This document shows positions 53,742 to 64,000 of a DNA stretch of 64,000 bases, piece by piece (the first letter of the stretch is position 1; each line of letters begins with the position of its first letter). The translations under genes were made by a program, and so were the position numbers. Below the pieces are notes generated by a model. The model saw only the letters and a list, made by a program, of their open reading frames with translations. It searched no databases and was not told the origin of the DNA. Source of the stretch: Meconema thalassinum (Eukaryota; Arthropoda; Insecta; Orthoptera; Tettigoniidae); contig OX336396.1 of NCBI GenBank assembly GCA_946902985.2, positions 234,004,297-234,068,296 of the forward strand. The letters are read 5' to 3'.

Positions 53742-56700
53742 TGCCCCCGGAAATTGAATTATATTGAGACCACGATGGCTGTATTGGCAAATGTGAGTAA
53801 AGTTATGGATGTCATAGTTATGACGTGGATATTCATGGCGTAGGCACGGATGACGCAGATTTCATGCCAGTAGGCTGATTGAGCTGAGATTCTTGGTGAC
53901 GTCATGAGTTTGTTCGAGAAAGATCTTAGATTTACGACACAGTCGCAGGAAACAAGGTATTGTGCTAAGGAAGAAGCTACGCTATTGGAGGAGAGACTCG
54001 AACCAATGAACGATAGTTTGGAAGGAAGACGGAGATTGCTGAAACTACGATATTTGATTACTTTTGGCATGCAGATTTGTGGAAATCTATTTTCAGTTAT
54101 GGCATTGATTTGGAATTTTGAAGAAATTAATTTTGAGTTTTTGAAATTTGAAAATCCGGCAAGAATAGCCAAAGTTAAAACTTCCAGCAATGACGCAGCA
54201 ACAGGCTATGGAAGGGATGGATACGCCCCTTAAGAAGTTGATAAAAGGTCGTGCACAGGAGAGAGGAGCTCTCAGATCTCATATGTCAGATCGCATATAT
54301 ATTTCTGGTGATATATAGTTATTTTCAAGTGATTCAGTGAAGTAAGTTGTCTTTAGCGTGGTTAAAGCCCGGCGCATCGAACGAACTCGGAGCAGTTCCA
54401 TTTTACGCTGCTCGAAACTAGGTGAAGTTGAAACGCTCACATTAACGTTTCCACCAGTCAAGATATCAAGCGCTAACTTCAGCCTTTATTATAGTTCTAT
54501 TGGGCAGTACAACATTGAGGTGTGTACAAGATTTGAACAATTTCACAGTTATACTTCGAAAGATATTGAAACTTTAAGGCTGCCAACAAAAGTGATTTTC
54601 TCGCCACATGAGAAACACTTTTAAAATTCCACATTATACACTACGGCTGACACGTGGAGTGCAACAGTGATATTGGAGAATACGTTTGGTATTACAACGA
54701 TACATTCGACTATGGAACATTATAATCTTGCAGTGCTTTCGATGATTATAACAGTAGTTGAGATGGAAGGCTTTAATGCAATGGGGACATATATCGTTGG
54801 AGTAAAGTAACAGCATGGAACTTCGTTAATCGTCTTTCTACAAAAGCGAGCATCTAGTGAACATCCAACTACACTCATGCATCGTGAATCCATCGCTGAA
54901 TTATACCAGATAACAGTGGAAATGTTTTCATACTCCACAACTATGAATATTTCTGCGGAAATAACTACAATAAACTTCATGGCGAATTCCTGCAAGAACT
55001 TCAGGGAACTTTCAAGAGAGGCCAGGGTTGTCCCGGCGCACAAAGAAGAGTTTTGCCAGAAGGATGTTTTTTCGTATCCACGGAGCAGTGCAATTTCGGA
55101 GGAGGAAGCAGTTCGATTCTCCGAGGACGCTGATTCCAGGTTCGAGGACGGAGCACATCTTTACGCTGGTGAAATGGAACCAACAGCAGTTTTCTTTGAA
55201 AACTTTCCTCTAGACCTTCAATCAACAGATAAGGTAGTCGTGAACGTTTCTTGTATTATTTGAGTCTTGTAGCGATATCTGAGCAACCATTTTCCCATAT
55301 TTTCTGTCCTATCTTTTGCCCCATTTTCTTGATTGATATTTCTGTACTCAGTACACTTAGATGATTTATGCCTTTTTCTTCGATTTTTGAGACATTGCTA
55401 TGTCATTGGCATACTTAATAATTTTGGATCAGTTGAGACTGATATTAGATTCTTTCAGTAATTTGCATATTTTTGTAGTCACGATTTGACTGTAAAGTTA
55501 ACGATTTGCTATGGCAGATTTGAATTCAGACAGCGTGTCATTTTATTAAAGTAATTCTATTCAGTAAATTACTTTGACCAATTTTCTGTCATCCTCAAGA
55601 AAGAAGAATGATTAAAAGATTTTAGAGCGTTCAAATCTATTTCGATATCGACGATCTTTGAAATACTAGTCGTCTTATGAACATGATTGCAACATAGACA
55701 TTTACCATTGCATTATAGACAATTTTATGAAATATGAACTTTTATTTCGATTTATTGAATACACTATAGTAATGAACATTTGATAGGAGTTTTTCTCAAT
55801 TATAGATTGGAACAATAATGTTTGCATTCCACAGTCTAATTGTATTCTATTCGACTATTTTGCAGTTTAGATGAACTTTGTTTGAAGATAGTATTTTTAT
55901 ACTGCGTTACTTTAAAGATATTAATCTCAATTTTGATAGACCAGGCAGGAGTGTCTAATCGTATTTGCTATTAAATTTATTTGTGATTGGCAAATTTTTA
56001 CTTCATATCGATTCATGAATGAAACCCACGAAGGTTAAATAATAACAGTCATTATTACAATTGATGAATATAAGAATTTTTAAAGAGGAACAATGGATGC
56101 ATAATCGTTAGTTCAGTGGACGTGTAAAAGTCGCTGTTGAATAATGCCCTTGAATAATGAAGGAGGTTCCCACAATAATTAATGAAGTTGATGAATTTAT
56201 AAGTGGAGGTTTTTGTGTGTAGTTTGGAAGATTTTTATGCCATATATATGAAGATATATGATGAATTTTGGGCCAATTTTTGTGCCATTTTTGTGCGTTA
56301 TGAGCGAAGTATTTTCCCACTGATTGTATTGTTCTTGTTCTTTGAAAGATTATTCATATGAAGATACTGTTAAAATTAACAAGAGTGTTAAATAATTTGA
56401 GATAAAGATTTTGAATGGAGGTTACAGTCACAAATATTAATAATTATTATTAAACCTTATTAAACCTGAATTTGACAGTTAAATATAACTAACCTTCATT
56501 GGTCGATTATATCAACACGATTTGAGTAATTATCAACCGGATAAACGTGTGGTTTAATGTATTTATTGTATAAATAATATAAACAATATAAATATTGTAA
56601 AATAATTTTGTAAATATCTTTGTTAAATAATTTGAAATGATAGTGATTAATACAGGCGTGTATAAAATTTTCAATTGTCATTTGACATTGTTATAAACAA

Positions 56701-57615
56701 TTTATTATTGTTATAAATAATTAATGAACTTTTGTTATTAACATTTAGAGTTTTTTTATATACTCTAAACAACGCAAGTTAAGCAGGTGGTTTGAACAAT
56801 TAATCATGATTTGGGATTATTGGAGGAATCCACTGGTGTTTGAATGAAGCATGTAAGACATTTGCGTGATAATATTTCAGTTGAGATGTGAACATTTACG
56901 TATTTGAAAAGGAGAGCCAAGCTCTGAGGTAACACGCTTATGCTAGGGTTGAACGAACGGGAGTCCACTTTGACAATACAGGTGCATTGCAGCTGGCCCG
57001 GACAACTGTGTTACAGAGGCCAAGGACGTTCCATAATAGCCTTGTGGCTATAAATAAAATGTGAAGTATATAAACACGCAAAACTATTGATATATGTGTC
57101 TCATCCCAAATCCCGTTTCCATTCCATATGCATTATTATTTTTACGTTGCTATGAGCTTGAGAAAGCTGAAACATTATATGTAGAGAATACAGGTCCTAC
57201 AGGAGGACATGGTTATGTGGTCGATGGCTTCTGATTGCCACGTATATTTTGTTGTTTCATTTTTGTTAAAATCATTCTTTATGTGAAATAAATTATTGTG
57301 CAGTTTAAAGTTTCTCGTCTTCGTTCTGGTTCATTTTAAATATCATGGTGGAGGTTATTGTGTGGGCATACTTTAAGTGATCCAGTTGACAACCCAGTCC
57401 CCGAAATAAATTTAAGAGGTAAGTAAAGGTAAGTATGAACCCCCGTATATTTTGGTGTGTTCCACAATAATTTTCTTGTTAACTATTGTGCTCTAATCTC
57501 GATAGTATCTGTCAGTGCCATTTTCATTGATGTAGCTGTGCCGGTGCGTTTGATTATTGGCAATCCGATTGAGGGGGCGGATATCTGACAGCCTACTATC
57601 CGGATATCGGGTACA
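53742..57615 (+). repeat. Outer element 3' LTR, uninterrupted
   Basis: It is 3874 bp from TGCCCCCGG to GGGTACA and is the intact version of the split 5' LTR. It shows the empty target site of the inner element at acatatatcgttgg (about 54788-54801). Open frames of 109, 88 and 128 codons match those in the 5' LTR. Their amino acid sequences are not recognisable. AATAAA-type signals occur near the end (about 57287). Confidence 0.92.
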
Positions 57616-57765
57616 GTACCAAGATGACAGTGTGAGAACAGAGTTTCAAGAAGGCAGTGCGAGGACAATCAAGTAGGCAGTGAAGAAACAAAATAGAATC
57701 TTGAAACTCTGTTCTCGCACTGCCTTCTTGGTACTCGGCTGCTAGCATTTAAAATGATATAAAGT
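57616..57765 (+). mobile_element. MITE-like repeat, right part with hairpin
   Basis: After the duplicated GTAC come caagatgacagtgtgag and agaacagagtttcaaga. About 50 bp later follows the inverse (tcttgaaactctgttctcgc, then cttggtactcggctgct). The left arm continues on the other side of the Gypsy element as agcagccgagtac (33147-33159). The end agcatttaaaatgatataaa matches 15016-15035. Confidence 0.75.
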
Positions 57766-57904
57766 CCTGTATTTCAGACTATCAGTCTCTTTTTTACTGG
57801 TACACCAAGTTAAATGTTTGGATCCGTCTCTAAAATGCTTTATTCATTGTGAATATTGATTATCTGTTTCGAAACTCATGTTTAGAATCGTTTATCAAAA
57901 CCTA

Positions 57905-58430
57905 CTTAATGGTCTGGTTGGTTGGTTGGTTCGTTAGTTTAGGGGCTGCGACAACGCGATAATGTAGCGCCGTGTACTTTGGGTGTGTGTAGAATCTGTC
58001 TGATAACCGGTGTTAATTTTAGTGATTGTATTAGTGTGTGTTTCCGTTTTCAATTCAAGTAAGGACTGAAGACATTGAATTTTTTCAAGTAGTTCCTATT
58101 TTTGCCGCCAAACGCCACCGTCAACGACTACTAGTTCAGAACATGGTTACCAGACGCCACCGCAGTCGGCTCCTGGCGACGAACGTACGAACCTAAGAGC
58201 GTATGTCAAATGTTTAACCTATAGTCTAATTTAGCTTCACACATGTGTAATTAGTGGAAGGTTCTTTAACATGCCATAAATCGATGACATGGGACCGCCG
58301 CGCCGGCTTTACTTCCCCTCCGAAGGAAGGCATACTAAGGGATTTTTAACGCTCTTGATAAATCCGACGTCTTCGGCCGGGTTTGAACCCGCAATCTTGG
58401 GCATAGAAACTCGGCATGCTACACTTAAAG
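57905..58430 (-). repeat. SINE family A (AACC-tail variant)
   Basis: The tail ggttggttggttggttcg is on the left. The body contains gataaccggtgttaat and cttcacacatgtgtaattag, and the head region with the B box complement lies at about 58375-58395. It is cut at ggcatgctac before the A box. The middle is diverged (58080-58200). Confidence 0.75.
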
Positions 58431-59500
58431 GTATATCAACGTTTTTATTCATACAACTTGGATGTGTGTCGAATTTGACTGACAACCTGTGTCACTGTGA
58501 GGTCTGCACTAGTGTGTGTTTATAGGGAGATAGTAATGGAAGTAGGATTTGGGTAGGAAGTGGCCGGGGCCTTACGTTAGGTACAATCCCGGCATTCCCT
58601 CCCTATATTATTCTACTAAGGTCCCATTCCAGTTTTGTACCGAAAATAAGGTCCCATTAACACCAACCTACACATATGGGGTACCTACACGTTCAGCATA
58701 ACCCAATGCGTAAGCGAAACGCACTCACTTACTCTTTAAATGCCTCACAATTAAATAAATACCTTAAAACATGTATATTTGAAATGAAATAGTGGAAGAA
58801 TGCAACACGGTAACCATGGTAACAGCATCTCACAGGTCCATCTATTTCTGTAAGACGCAATGCAATTCCAATTATTACATTACTGTTATAAGGTTATCAC
58901 TGAACCAAATTAAGCTGTAAAATTCATCAATACACACAGTATAATGCGTTTAAGGGGGTCAAGGGGCACTCTAGATTTTTTTCACGGAATTTTCACGTGT
59001 GAGTGTGGTACGAAAGGTCTTTTTGATCCGACTATAAAGGGTCTCCGAAAACCACATTTAAAGGCCCTTAAATTAACAGTGTCTGTGATATTCCCAGAAA
59101 ACTAACTTCGCTCTGATATACCTATGAAGGAATGACAAACCCCTAACCACTGCACCAGTAGCTGAATTGATGTCTGATTATTCATACCAAGAATAAATCA
59201 GTCATAGCATTCATGATTGAGATTTTGCTATGTGTACTCTTTACAACTAGAATATTCGCGGGCGAAGCCGCGACGGGTAATGCTAGTCATAATTATTGGG
59301 CCGGCCAATCATGGCCGCTAGTATGCATATGAGGTTTTTAGAGCGAGTCTACATATTAACACGTGACATCCCCTTGACTGTCTTTCGACAAAACCACTTA
59401 GCACGTCGTCGCGGCGACCTCTATTCTTAGCATTCATACGTTAAATTGTTATCTGCACGCAGACAAGGAAAGAAGCTTTTAGTTCAACGTGACCGTTAAT
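58431..59500. repeat. Dispersed repeats, inverted copy of 19.5-kb repeat
   Basis: The segment 58605-58790 is the inverse of 19480-19660. Near 59270-59290, cgggcgaagccgcgacggg followed by taatgctagt is an inverted ACTAGC-type end. The remainder lacks recognised features. Confidence 0.5.
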
Positions 59501-59507
59501 CATGCGA

Positions 59508-59665
59508 TCATGAGGCACGGGACCTCCTTTTTACGTGGAATCCAAACCACAGGACATGGCATTTCACTTCGAAAATCTCACATGCATTGACCGGGAATCG
59601 AACCCGGTCCACCTTGATGAGAGGACAACAGCTTGACCGCTGCGCCACCACGCCCCTGCACTCAG
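59508..59665 (-). repeat. tRNA-derived SINE head
   Basis: The minus strand has TGGCGCAGCGGTCAAGC (A-box region) and GGTTCGATTCC (B box, about 59589-59599), then a body with gtggtttggattccacgta that is also present at 38350. No duplication was recognised. Confidence 0.65.
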
Positions 59666-59734
59666 ACACCTGGAGGTTATACGTATGCGCTACGCGAGGA
59701 AACATTGCACACGTACATTTTACCGGCCAAGAAG

Positions 59735-59960
59735 GAACGACCTAATTATACCTGGAGTAGAAATGAAGGAGACCACAGAAAACCACTGCCAGGATGGCTG
59801 ATATAGGAATCGAACCCACCTCTTCTCAGTTTTGCCACACGTGGCTTGGTATACTCCGTTCCAGCCCTCACACCAAAATTAAAATGTATTTGCAGAGTTG
59901 GGAATCGAACCCTAAGATCCGCGTTGACATCCTATAATGCTAGTCACAACACCATGAGTT
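59735..59960 (-). repeat. SINE family C, second copy
   Basis: It matches 9420-9620 (aggatggctgatataggaat, cttctcagttttgcc, ccgttccagccctca, gggaatcgaaccc). The head is decayed. Confidence 0.6.
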
Positions 59961-60804
59961 GGTCAGAGACATTGTTGATGAAATAATCTTTATAACTAGA
60001 ACTTAATCGCAAAAAGAAGGTTAGATTAACAAATGGTTATTTGCTTTTTCCGCCAACGATTTTAATTTTGTATGTACTGTATCTTCTACGCGTCATGAAG
60101 CAAAAACAGACTATCATGCCAAACGATAAGCTTTATTTATGTCGAAATATCTCACAGCATTTATCTTTTTTAAAAATAAATAATATTTGGACATTAAGCC
60201 ATTTATGTCCCTAAATATTCACCTAAATTGCGGTAATAACTATTTTAAACACGCGTACAATATGCCAATAATAATTGCCAGTATATCGCACATCCCATTT
60301 GGTCATTTTAACACCAATATCATTCAAAACTGTGTAGCACACATAAAAAAGAAAAAAAAAAGAATGTCTTTAATTTTGAGTTTTCAATAATCAATGCCTG
60401 AATAACCCTAGTATACGTCGAAAATAATTTCCATCTCACACCAAAAAACATTCAATTTTTTTTCATTTTTGTTGTTGTCAATTAATATGAAATTATTTGT
60501 TGGTATAATGCTATTGCATTGCATTCACACACAGCAAATAATGTAAAACGCCTGGAATGCATGATAAACTCACCCCACAAATAATTGATGCCTTGCATGA
60601 CTAAACACTTCTCTCAAGTGCAATTGGTTTCCAATATTTGCCTACCAGGGGAGAGAAATAATTATTGTTTGACGCGCTTAAAATATTCAATAATTCACCT
60701 GTACAGTTCACTAAAGCTCAACGCTGCATTGTGGAATTTAATTCCCATGAAGGAAGAATAGACAAGTCTATGCTTCAGCATCTACCCAATAGCGTTAAAC
60801 TTCT
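59961..60804. other. AT-rich spacer
   Basis: No reliable frames, no repeats of the window and no structured signals were seen. Confidence 0.5.
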
Positions 60805-60813
60805 CTCCACGAA

Positions 60814-61193
60814 GAGTCTTCGGTGTCGTAGTTGGTAGCATGCTGAACTGCTGAGCCCAAAATCGCGGGTTCAAACCCTGACGAAGTCGTGGTATTTCTT
60901 ATGAAGTTAAAATCCTCTAGTATGCCATCCTTCGGAGGGGAAGTAAAGCCGGCGGTCCCATGTCATAGATTTATGGCATGTAAAAGATCCTTCCTTTCTG
61001 AGTTGGATTTCATTGAAACGCTCTATCAAAGTTCCAACATTCACCACTAGGCATCAGTGATATTTGGTAGCGAAAGTTGGAACTACTTGGAATTGAACGG
61101 AACTTGTAGCTCACCCCATGGGTGTCCGATTGAAGCAGCTACAGCCTCTGGTGAGCCGAACATATCCTCGGACACTCCCGGCACTAAAAGCCA

Positions 61194-61232
<39 letters not shown>

Positions 61233-61236
61233 ATAC
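60814..61236 (+). repeat. SINE family A (AATA-tail variant), full length
   Basis: The duplication CTCCACGAA flanks it (60805-60813 and 61237-61245). The head is GTCGTAGTTGG and GGTTCAAACCC. It ends in about ten TAAA/AATA repeats. It lies head-out to the left of a LINE fragment. Confidence 0.9.
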
Positions 61237-61282
61237 CTCCACGAATTGGATGCGGAGCTGCAGCAAATACGGAGTTCGAATT

Positions 61283-61400
61283 CCAGTGGTGACACCAGCC
61301 ATTAGATTTACTGATGACAATGTTATCTTAGCCGATTCACCTGAGCATTTAAATGCGTTTTTAAATGGTATGGACTCGGTCTTGAGGAAAGAATTCATGA
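61283..61400 (+). pseudogene. LINE reverse transcriptase sliver
   Basis: The frame reads IRFTDDNVILADSPEHLNAF, then LNGMDSVLRKEF. It is the same family as 15051-15288, with FTDD in place of FADD. It is bounded on both sides by family A SINEs in opposite orientation, both with their tails towards it. Confidence 0.75.
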
Positions 61401-61404
61401 TTTA

Positions 61405-61827
61405 TTATTTATTTATCGTATGGATTTTAGTGCCGGGAGTGTACGAGGACATGTTCGGCTCGCCAGAGACTGTAACTGTTCAAGCGGACACCCGTAGGGT
61501 GAGTACAAGTTCCGCTCAATTTCAAGTAGTTCCAACTTTCGCTACCAGATGTCAATGATACCAAGTGGTGAACGTTGGAACTTTGAAGGAGCGTTCCAAC
61601 GAAATCTAACCTAGAAATTTAGCTTCACACAAGTTTAGTCTGCGGAAGGATCTTTTGCATGCCATAAATCTATGACATGGGACCGCCGGCTTCACTTCTT
61701 CTCCGAAGGAAGGCATACTGAATGATTTTTATGCTCTTAAAAATCCGGCGACTTCTGCCGGATTTGAACCCGCTATCTTGGGAACAGCAGTTCAGCATGC
61801 TACCAACTACGCCACCGAAGCCGCTTG
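61405..61827 (-). repeat. SINE family A (AATA-tail variant), second at this site
   Basis: The tail tttattatttatttatcg is on the left. The body contains gccgggagtgtacgaggaca and gaacgttggaactttg. The tRNA head (complement of GGTTCAAATCC) is on the right, up to accgaagccgc. It abuts a long palindrome. No clear duplication was seen. Confidence 0.85.
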
Positions 61828-61995
61828 TATATCGGTGATTGTTTACCGACGTTTTGTCTGTCATTGCAGCAGCCTTAAACATCGGTAGGTACGAGTTGGT
61901 ATCCGTCAATTTGAGTACGGTCACCAACCCGTACCTACCCATGATTAAGGCTGTTGCAATGACAACCGAAACGTCGGGAAACAATCACCGATATA
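61828..61995. repeat. 168-bp palindrome (foldback MITE)
   Basis: The left arm starts tatatcggtgattgtttacc and the right arm ends with its complement, gggaaacaatcaccgatata. Arms of about 73 bp enclose a loop of about 20 bp near 61901-61921. Mismatches are few (for example gtttaccgacg against cgtcgggaaac). No internal promoter boxes and no frame of note were found. Confidence 0.8.
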
Positions 61996-62034
61996 CGATG
62001 CGGCTCCATCCTGTAAGACTAGATGATAAATGTA

Positions 62035-63910
62035 TATACATACTAGCTGACCCGGCAGACGTTGTCCTGCCAATCAAAGAAAGTGTTGTAAATTTGTTTC
62101 TTGAAGTGTTTTAGGATACACAATATTTTTTTCAATTTCTGTTAACTGCCTCTAAACTATCGTGAATTGAATTAACTAATTTAGAATCATTCGTTGGAGC
62201 GTGCACAACAACTCTCCAAAGTTTCATCGCAAACGGATAAATGGCATTTAACGCATACGGGATTTGGTTTAAATGATTCGTGCGCTGTAACTCATTTGTT
62301 GAATCTACTCGTGCTCTACCAACTGTGAAATGGATTTATTAAGTTAGAAAGCTTCTCGTAAGTGTACACAACAACTCATCAAAGTTTCATCGCAATCGAT
62401 GAATAGTATATGAACGCATACAGGATTTTGTTGGAACGCTTCGCGCGTCGTCACTCATTTGTTACATCTACTCGTGCGCTACCAATATTGTAAAATGGAT
62501 TTACCAAGTTGAACACCTTCCCTGGCGTGTACACAACAACTCATCAAAGTTTCATCGGAATCGGATGAATGACATATGAACGCATAAGTGATTTTCTTTA
62601 AACGATTCGCGTGCCGTCAAACATTTGTTGAATCTACTCATGCGCTACCTATTGTAAAATAGATATACTAAGCCTGAAACCTTCTCTGGCGTGTACTCAA
62701 TGATTCACCAAGGTTTGATCGCAATCGGATGAATGATATATGACCGCATACGGGACATTGTGGAAACGATTCGCGCGCCGTCGCTCATTTGTTGAATCTA
62801 CTCGTGCGCTACTTATTAAACACTGGATTTACTGGAGTGTTCACAACAATTCACCAAAGTTTCATCGCAATCGGATAAATGGTATATGGACGCATACGGT
62901 ACTTTGTTGAAATGATTCGCGTGCCGTCACACATTTGTTGAATCTACTCGTGCGCTACCTATTGTAAAATTGATTTATTAAGCCAGAAACCTTCCGTAAG
63001 GTGTACACAACATCTCACCCAAGTTTCATTGTAATCGGACGAATGGTATTTGAACGCATACGGGACCTTATTGAAACGCTTCGTGCGTCGTCGCTTATTT
63101 GTTGAATCTACTCGTGCGAAACCTCCTGTGAACTGGATTTACTAAGTTAGAAACCCTCACGTAAGTGTACATAACATTTCACCCAAGTTGCATTGCAATC
63201 GGATGAATGGTATATGAACGCATACGGGACTTTGATTAAAAGTTCGCGCGTCGTTGCTCATTTGTTGAATCTACTCGTGAGCTACCTATTGTAAAATGGA
63301 TTTACTAAGTTAGAAATCCTCACGTAAGTGTACACAACATCTCACCCAAGTTTCATCGCTATCGGACGAATGGTATTTGAACGCATACGGGACTTTCTTG
63401 AAACGCTTCGCACGTCGCCGCTCATTTGTTGAATCTACTCGTGCGCGACGTCCTGTGAAATGGATTACTAAGTTAGAAGCCTTCACTTAAGTGTACACAA
63501 CAACTCATCAAAGTTTCATCTCAATCTATGAATGGAATATAAACTTATACGGGATTTTGTTGAAACGCTTCGCACGTCGACACTCATTTGTTGAATCTAG
63601 TCGTGCGCTACCTAATGTGAAATTGATTTACTAAGCCAGAAGCCTTCCCTGGAGTGTACACAACATCTCACCCAAGTTTCATCCCTATCGGACGAATGGT
63701 ATTTGAACGCATATGGGACCTTTTTGAAACGCTTCGCGCGTCGTCGCTCATTTGTTGAATCTATTCGTGCGCTATCTATTGTAAAATGGATTTACTAAGC
63801 CAAACTCCTTCCCTGGAGCTCACTCAACATATCACCCAAGTTTCATGGCAATCGGATGAATGGTATATGAACGCATACGGGACTTTGAAACGCTCTAACG
63901 TGCAGAGACA
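62035..63910. repeat. ~162-bp tandem array, about ten units
   Basis: It is preceded by actagctgacccggcagacg. The marker tttgttgaatctactcgtgc (or a close variant) recurs near 62295, 62458, 62624, 62789, 62934, 63098, 63261, 63425, 63587 and 63750. That gives spacings of about 145-166 and mostly 162-165. Units also share caaagtttcatcgcaatcgg and tgaacgcatacgggac. Units are diverged from each other. The array stops at about 63900, close to the window end. Confidence 0.85.
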
Positions 63911-64000
63911 AACAGTAGAATTCGACATCACTGCTATCTTTGGTATAAAACACAACTTTCCGCCACGAGCGGAGTGTATGTAATGGCGGTAGTTGCACAG

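Larger units (their letters stand above)
33160..57615 (+). mobile_element. Ty3/Gypsy retrotransposon with ~3.87-kb LTRs
   Basis: The two LTRs are 33160-47246 (after removing the nested element and its duplication, about 3878 bp) and 53742-57615 (3874 bp). They begin TGCCCCCGGAAATTG and end GGGTACA. GTAC is duplicated outside (33156-33159 and 57616-57619). By eye the LTRs differ at roughly 15 positions plus two small indels. The interior (47247-53741) has a candidate primer site, gag, and a pol with protease, RT, RNase H and integrase in Gypsy order, then a polypurine tract. There is no envelope gene. LTRs this long are far above the few hundred bases usual for insect Gypsy elements. Confidence 0.92.

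Noticed and set aside
2100..61825. tRNA genes at the many A-box/B-box positions
   Set aside because: The boxes belong to SINE heads with shared bodies, tails and target duplications. The stems do not form complete cloverleaves as far as can be judged by eye.
62035..63910. CRISPR-like array
   Set aside because: The units are about 162 bp and diverged along their full length, without constant repeats and unique spacers. The context is a eukaryotic transposon landscape.

Overview
This window looks like transposon-rich intergenic DNA from an insect, probably a large-genome polyneopteran such as an orthopteran or stick insect. That placement is an inference from repeat style: tRNA-headed SINEs with AATA- or AACC-type tails, mariner, hAT, Harbinger and pogo relics, Penelope-like and LINE fragments, and long Ty3/Gypsy LTRs. 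I found no convincing intact host gene, rRNA, functional tRNA or CRISPR array. Nearly every recognisable coding stretch belongs to a mobile element.

1-9.7 kb: two overlapping short reading frames of unknown origin near the left edge; tRNA-derived SINEs, some nested inside one another; a foldback repeat; an internally deleted PIF/Harbinger element (5.3-6.4 kb) carrying the starts of both of its genes; and an internally deleted hAT element (6.8-7.5 kb) with clean terminal repeats and an 8-bp duplication.

9.7-17.1 kb: a plus-strand LINE relic split by an inverted-repeat element and by a tandem-repeat element; a Penelope-like element fragment with GIY-YIG endonuclease, inverted flanking repeats and a hammerhead-ribozyme-like fold; a minus-strand LINE with FADD motif broken by a MITE and a SINE; and another LINE 3' end broken by a SINE that itself holds a SINE.

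17.1-33.1 kb: a 295-bp tandem array, a SINE, a pogo/Tigger deletion derivative (20.45-21.21 kb), an unassigned AT-rich block (22-25.5 kb), a second copy of the foldback repeat, and a three-layer nest in which a mariner (27.5-30.5 kb) holds a hAT-like element that holds a hairpin-capped tandem-repeat element. A second mariner relic (31.7-32.4 kb) and a DUF4817-like transposase relic follow.

33.16-57.62 kb: the dominant feature is a Ty3/Gypsy retrotransposon with exceptionally long LTRs of about 3.87 kb, a 4-bp GTAC duplication, and gag plus protease-RT-RNase H-integrase. It carries an in-frame stop in gag and a frameshift at RNase H. Its 5' LTR is split by a second LTR element (34219-44423, 879-bp LTRs, ATAT duplication). 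That inner element has no pol at all, only a damaged gag-like leader frame in an 8.4-kb interior. It is a LARD-like non-autonomous element. The Gypsy element itself landed in one arm of a palindromic repeat.

57.6-64 kb: more SINEs, a LINE sliver between two oppositely oriented SINEs, a 168-bp near-perfect palindrome and a roughly 162-bp tandem array (about ten units) running almost to the window end.

The nesting gives a relative order of insertion: old LINEs and DNA elements, then SINEs, then the Gypsy element, then the LARD-like element. The LTR pairs of the last two differ at only a handful of sites, so both insertions are recent.
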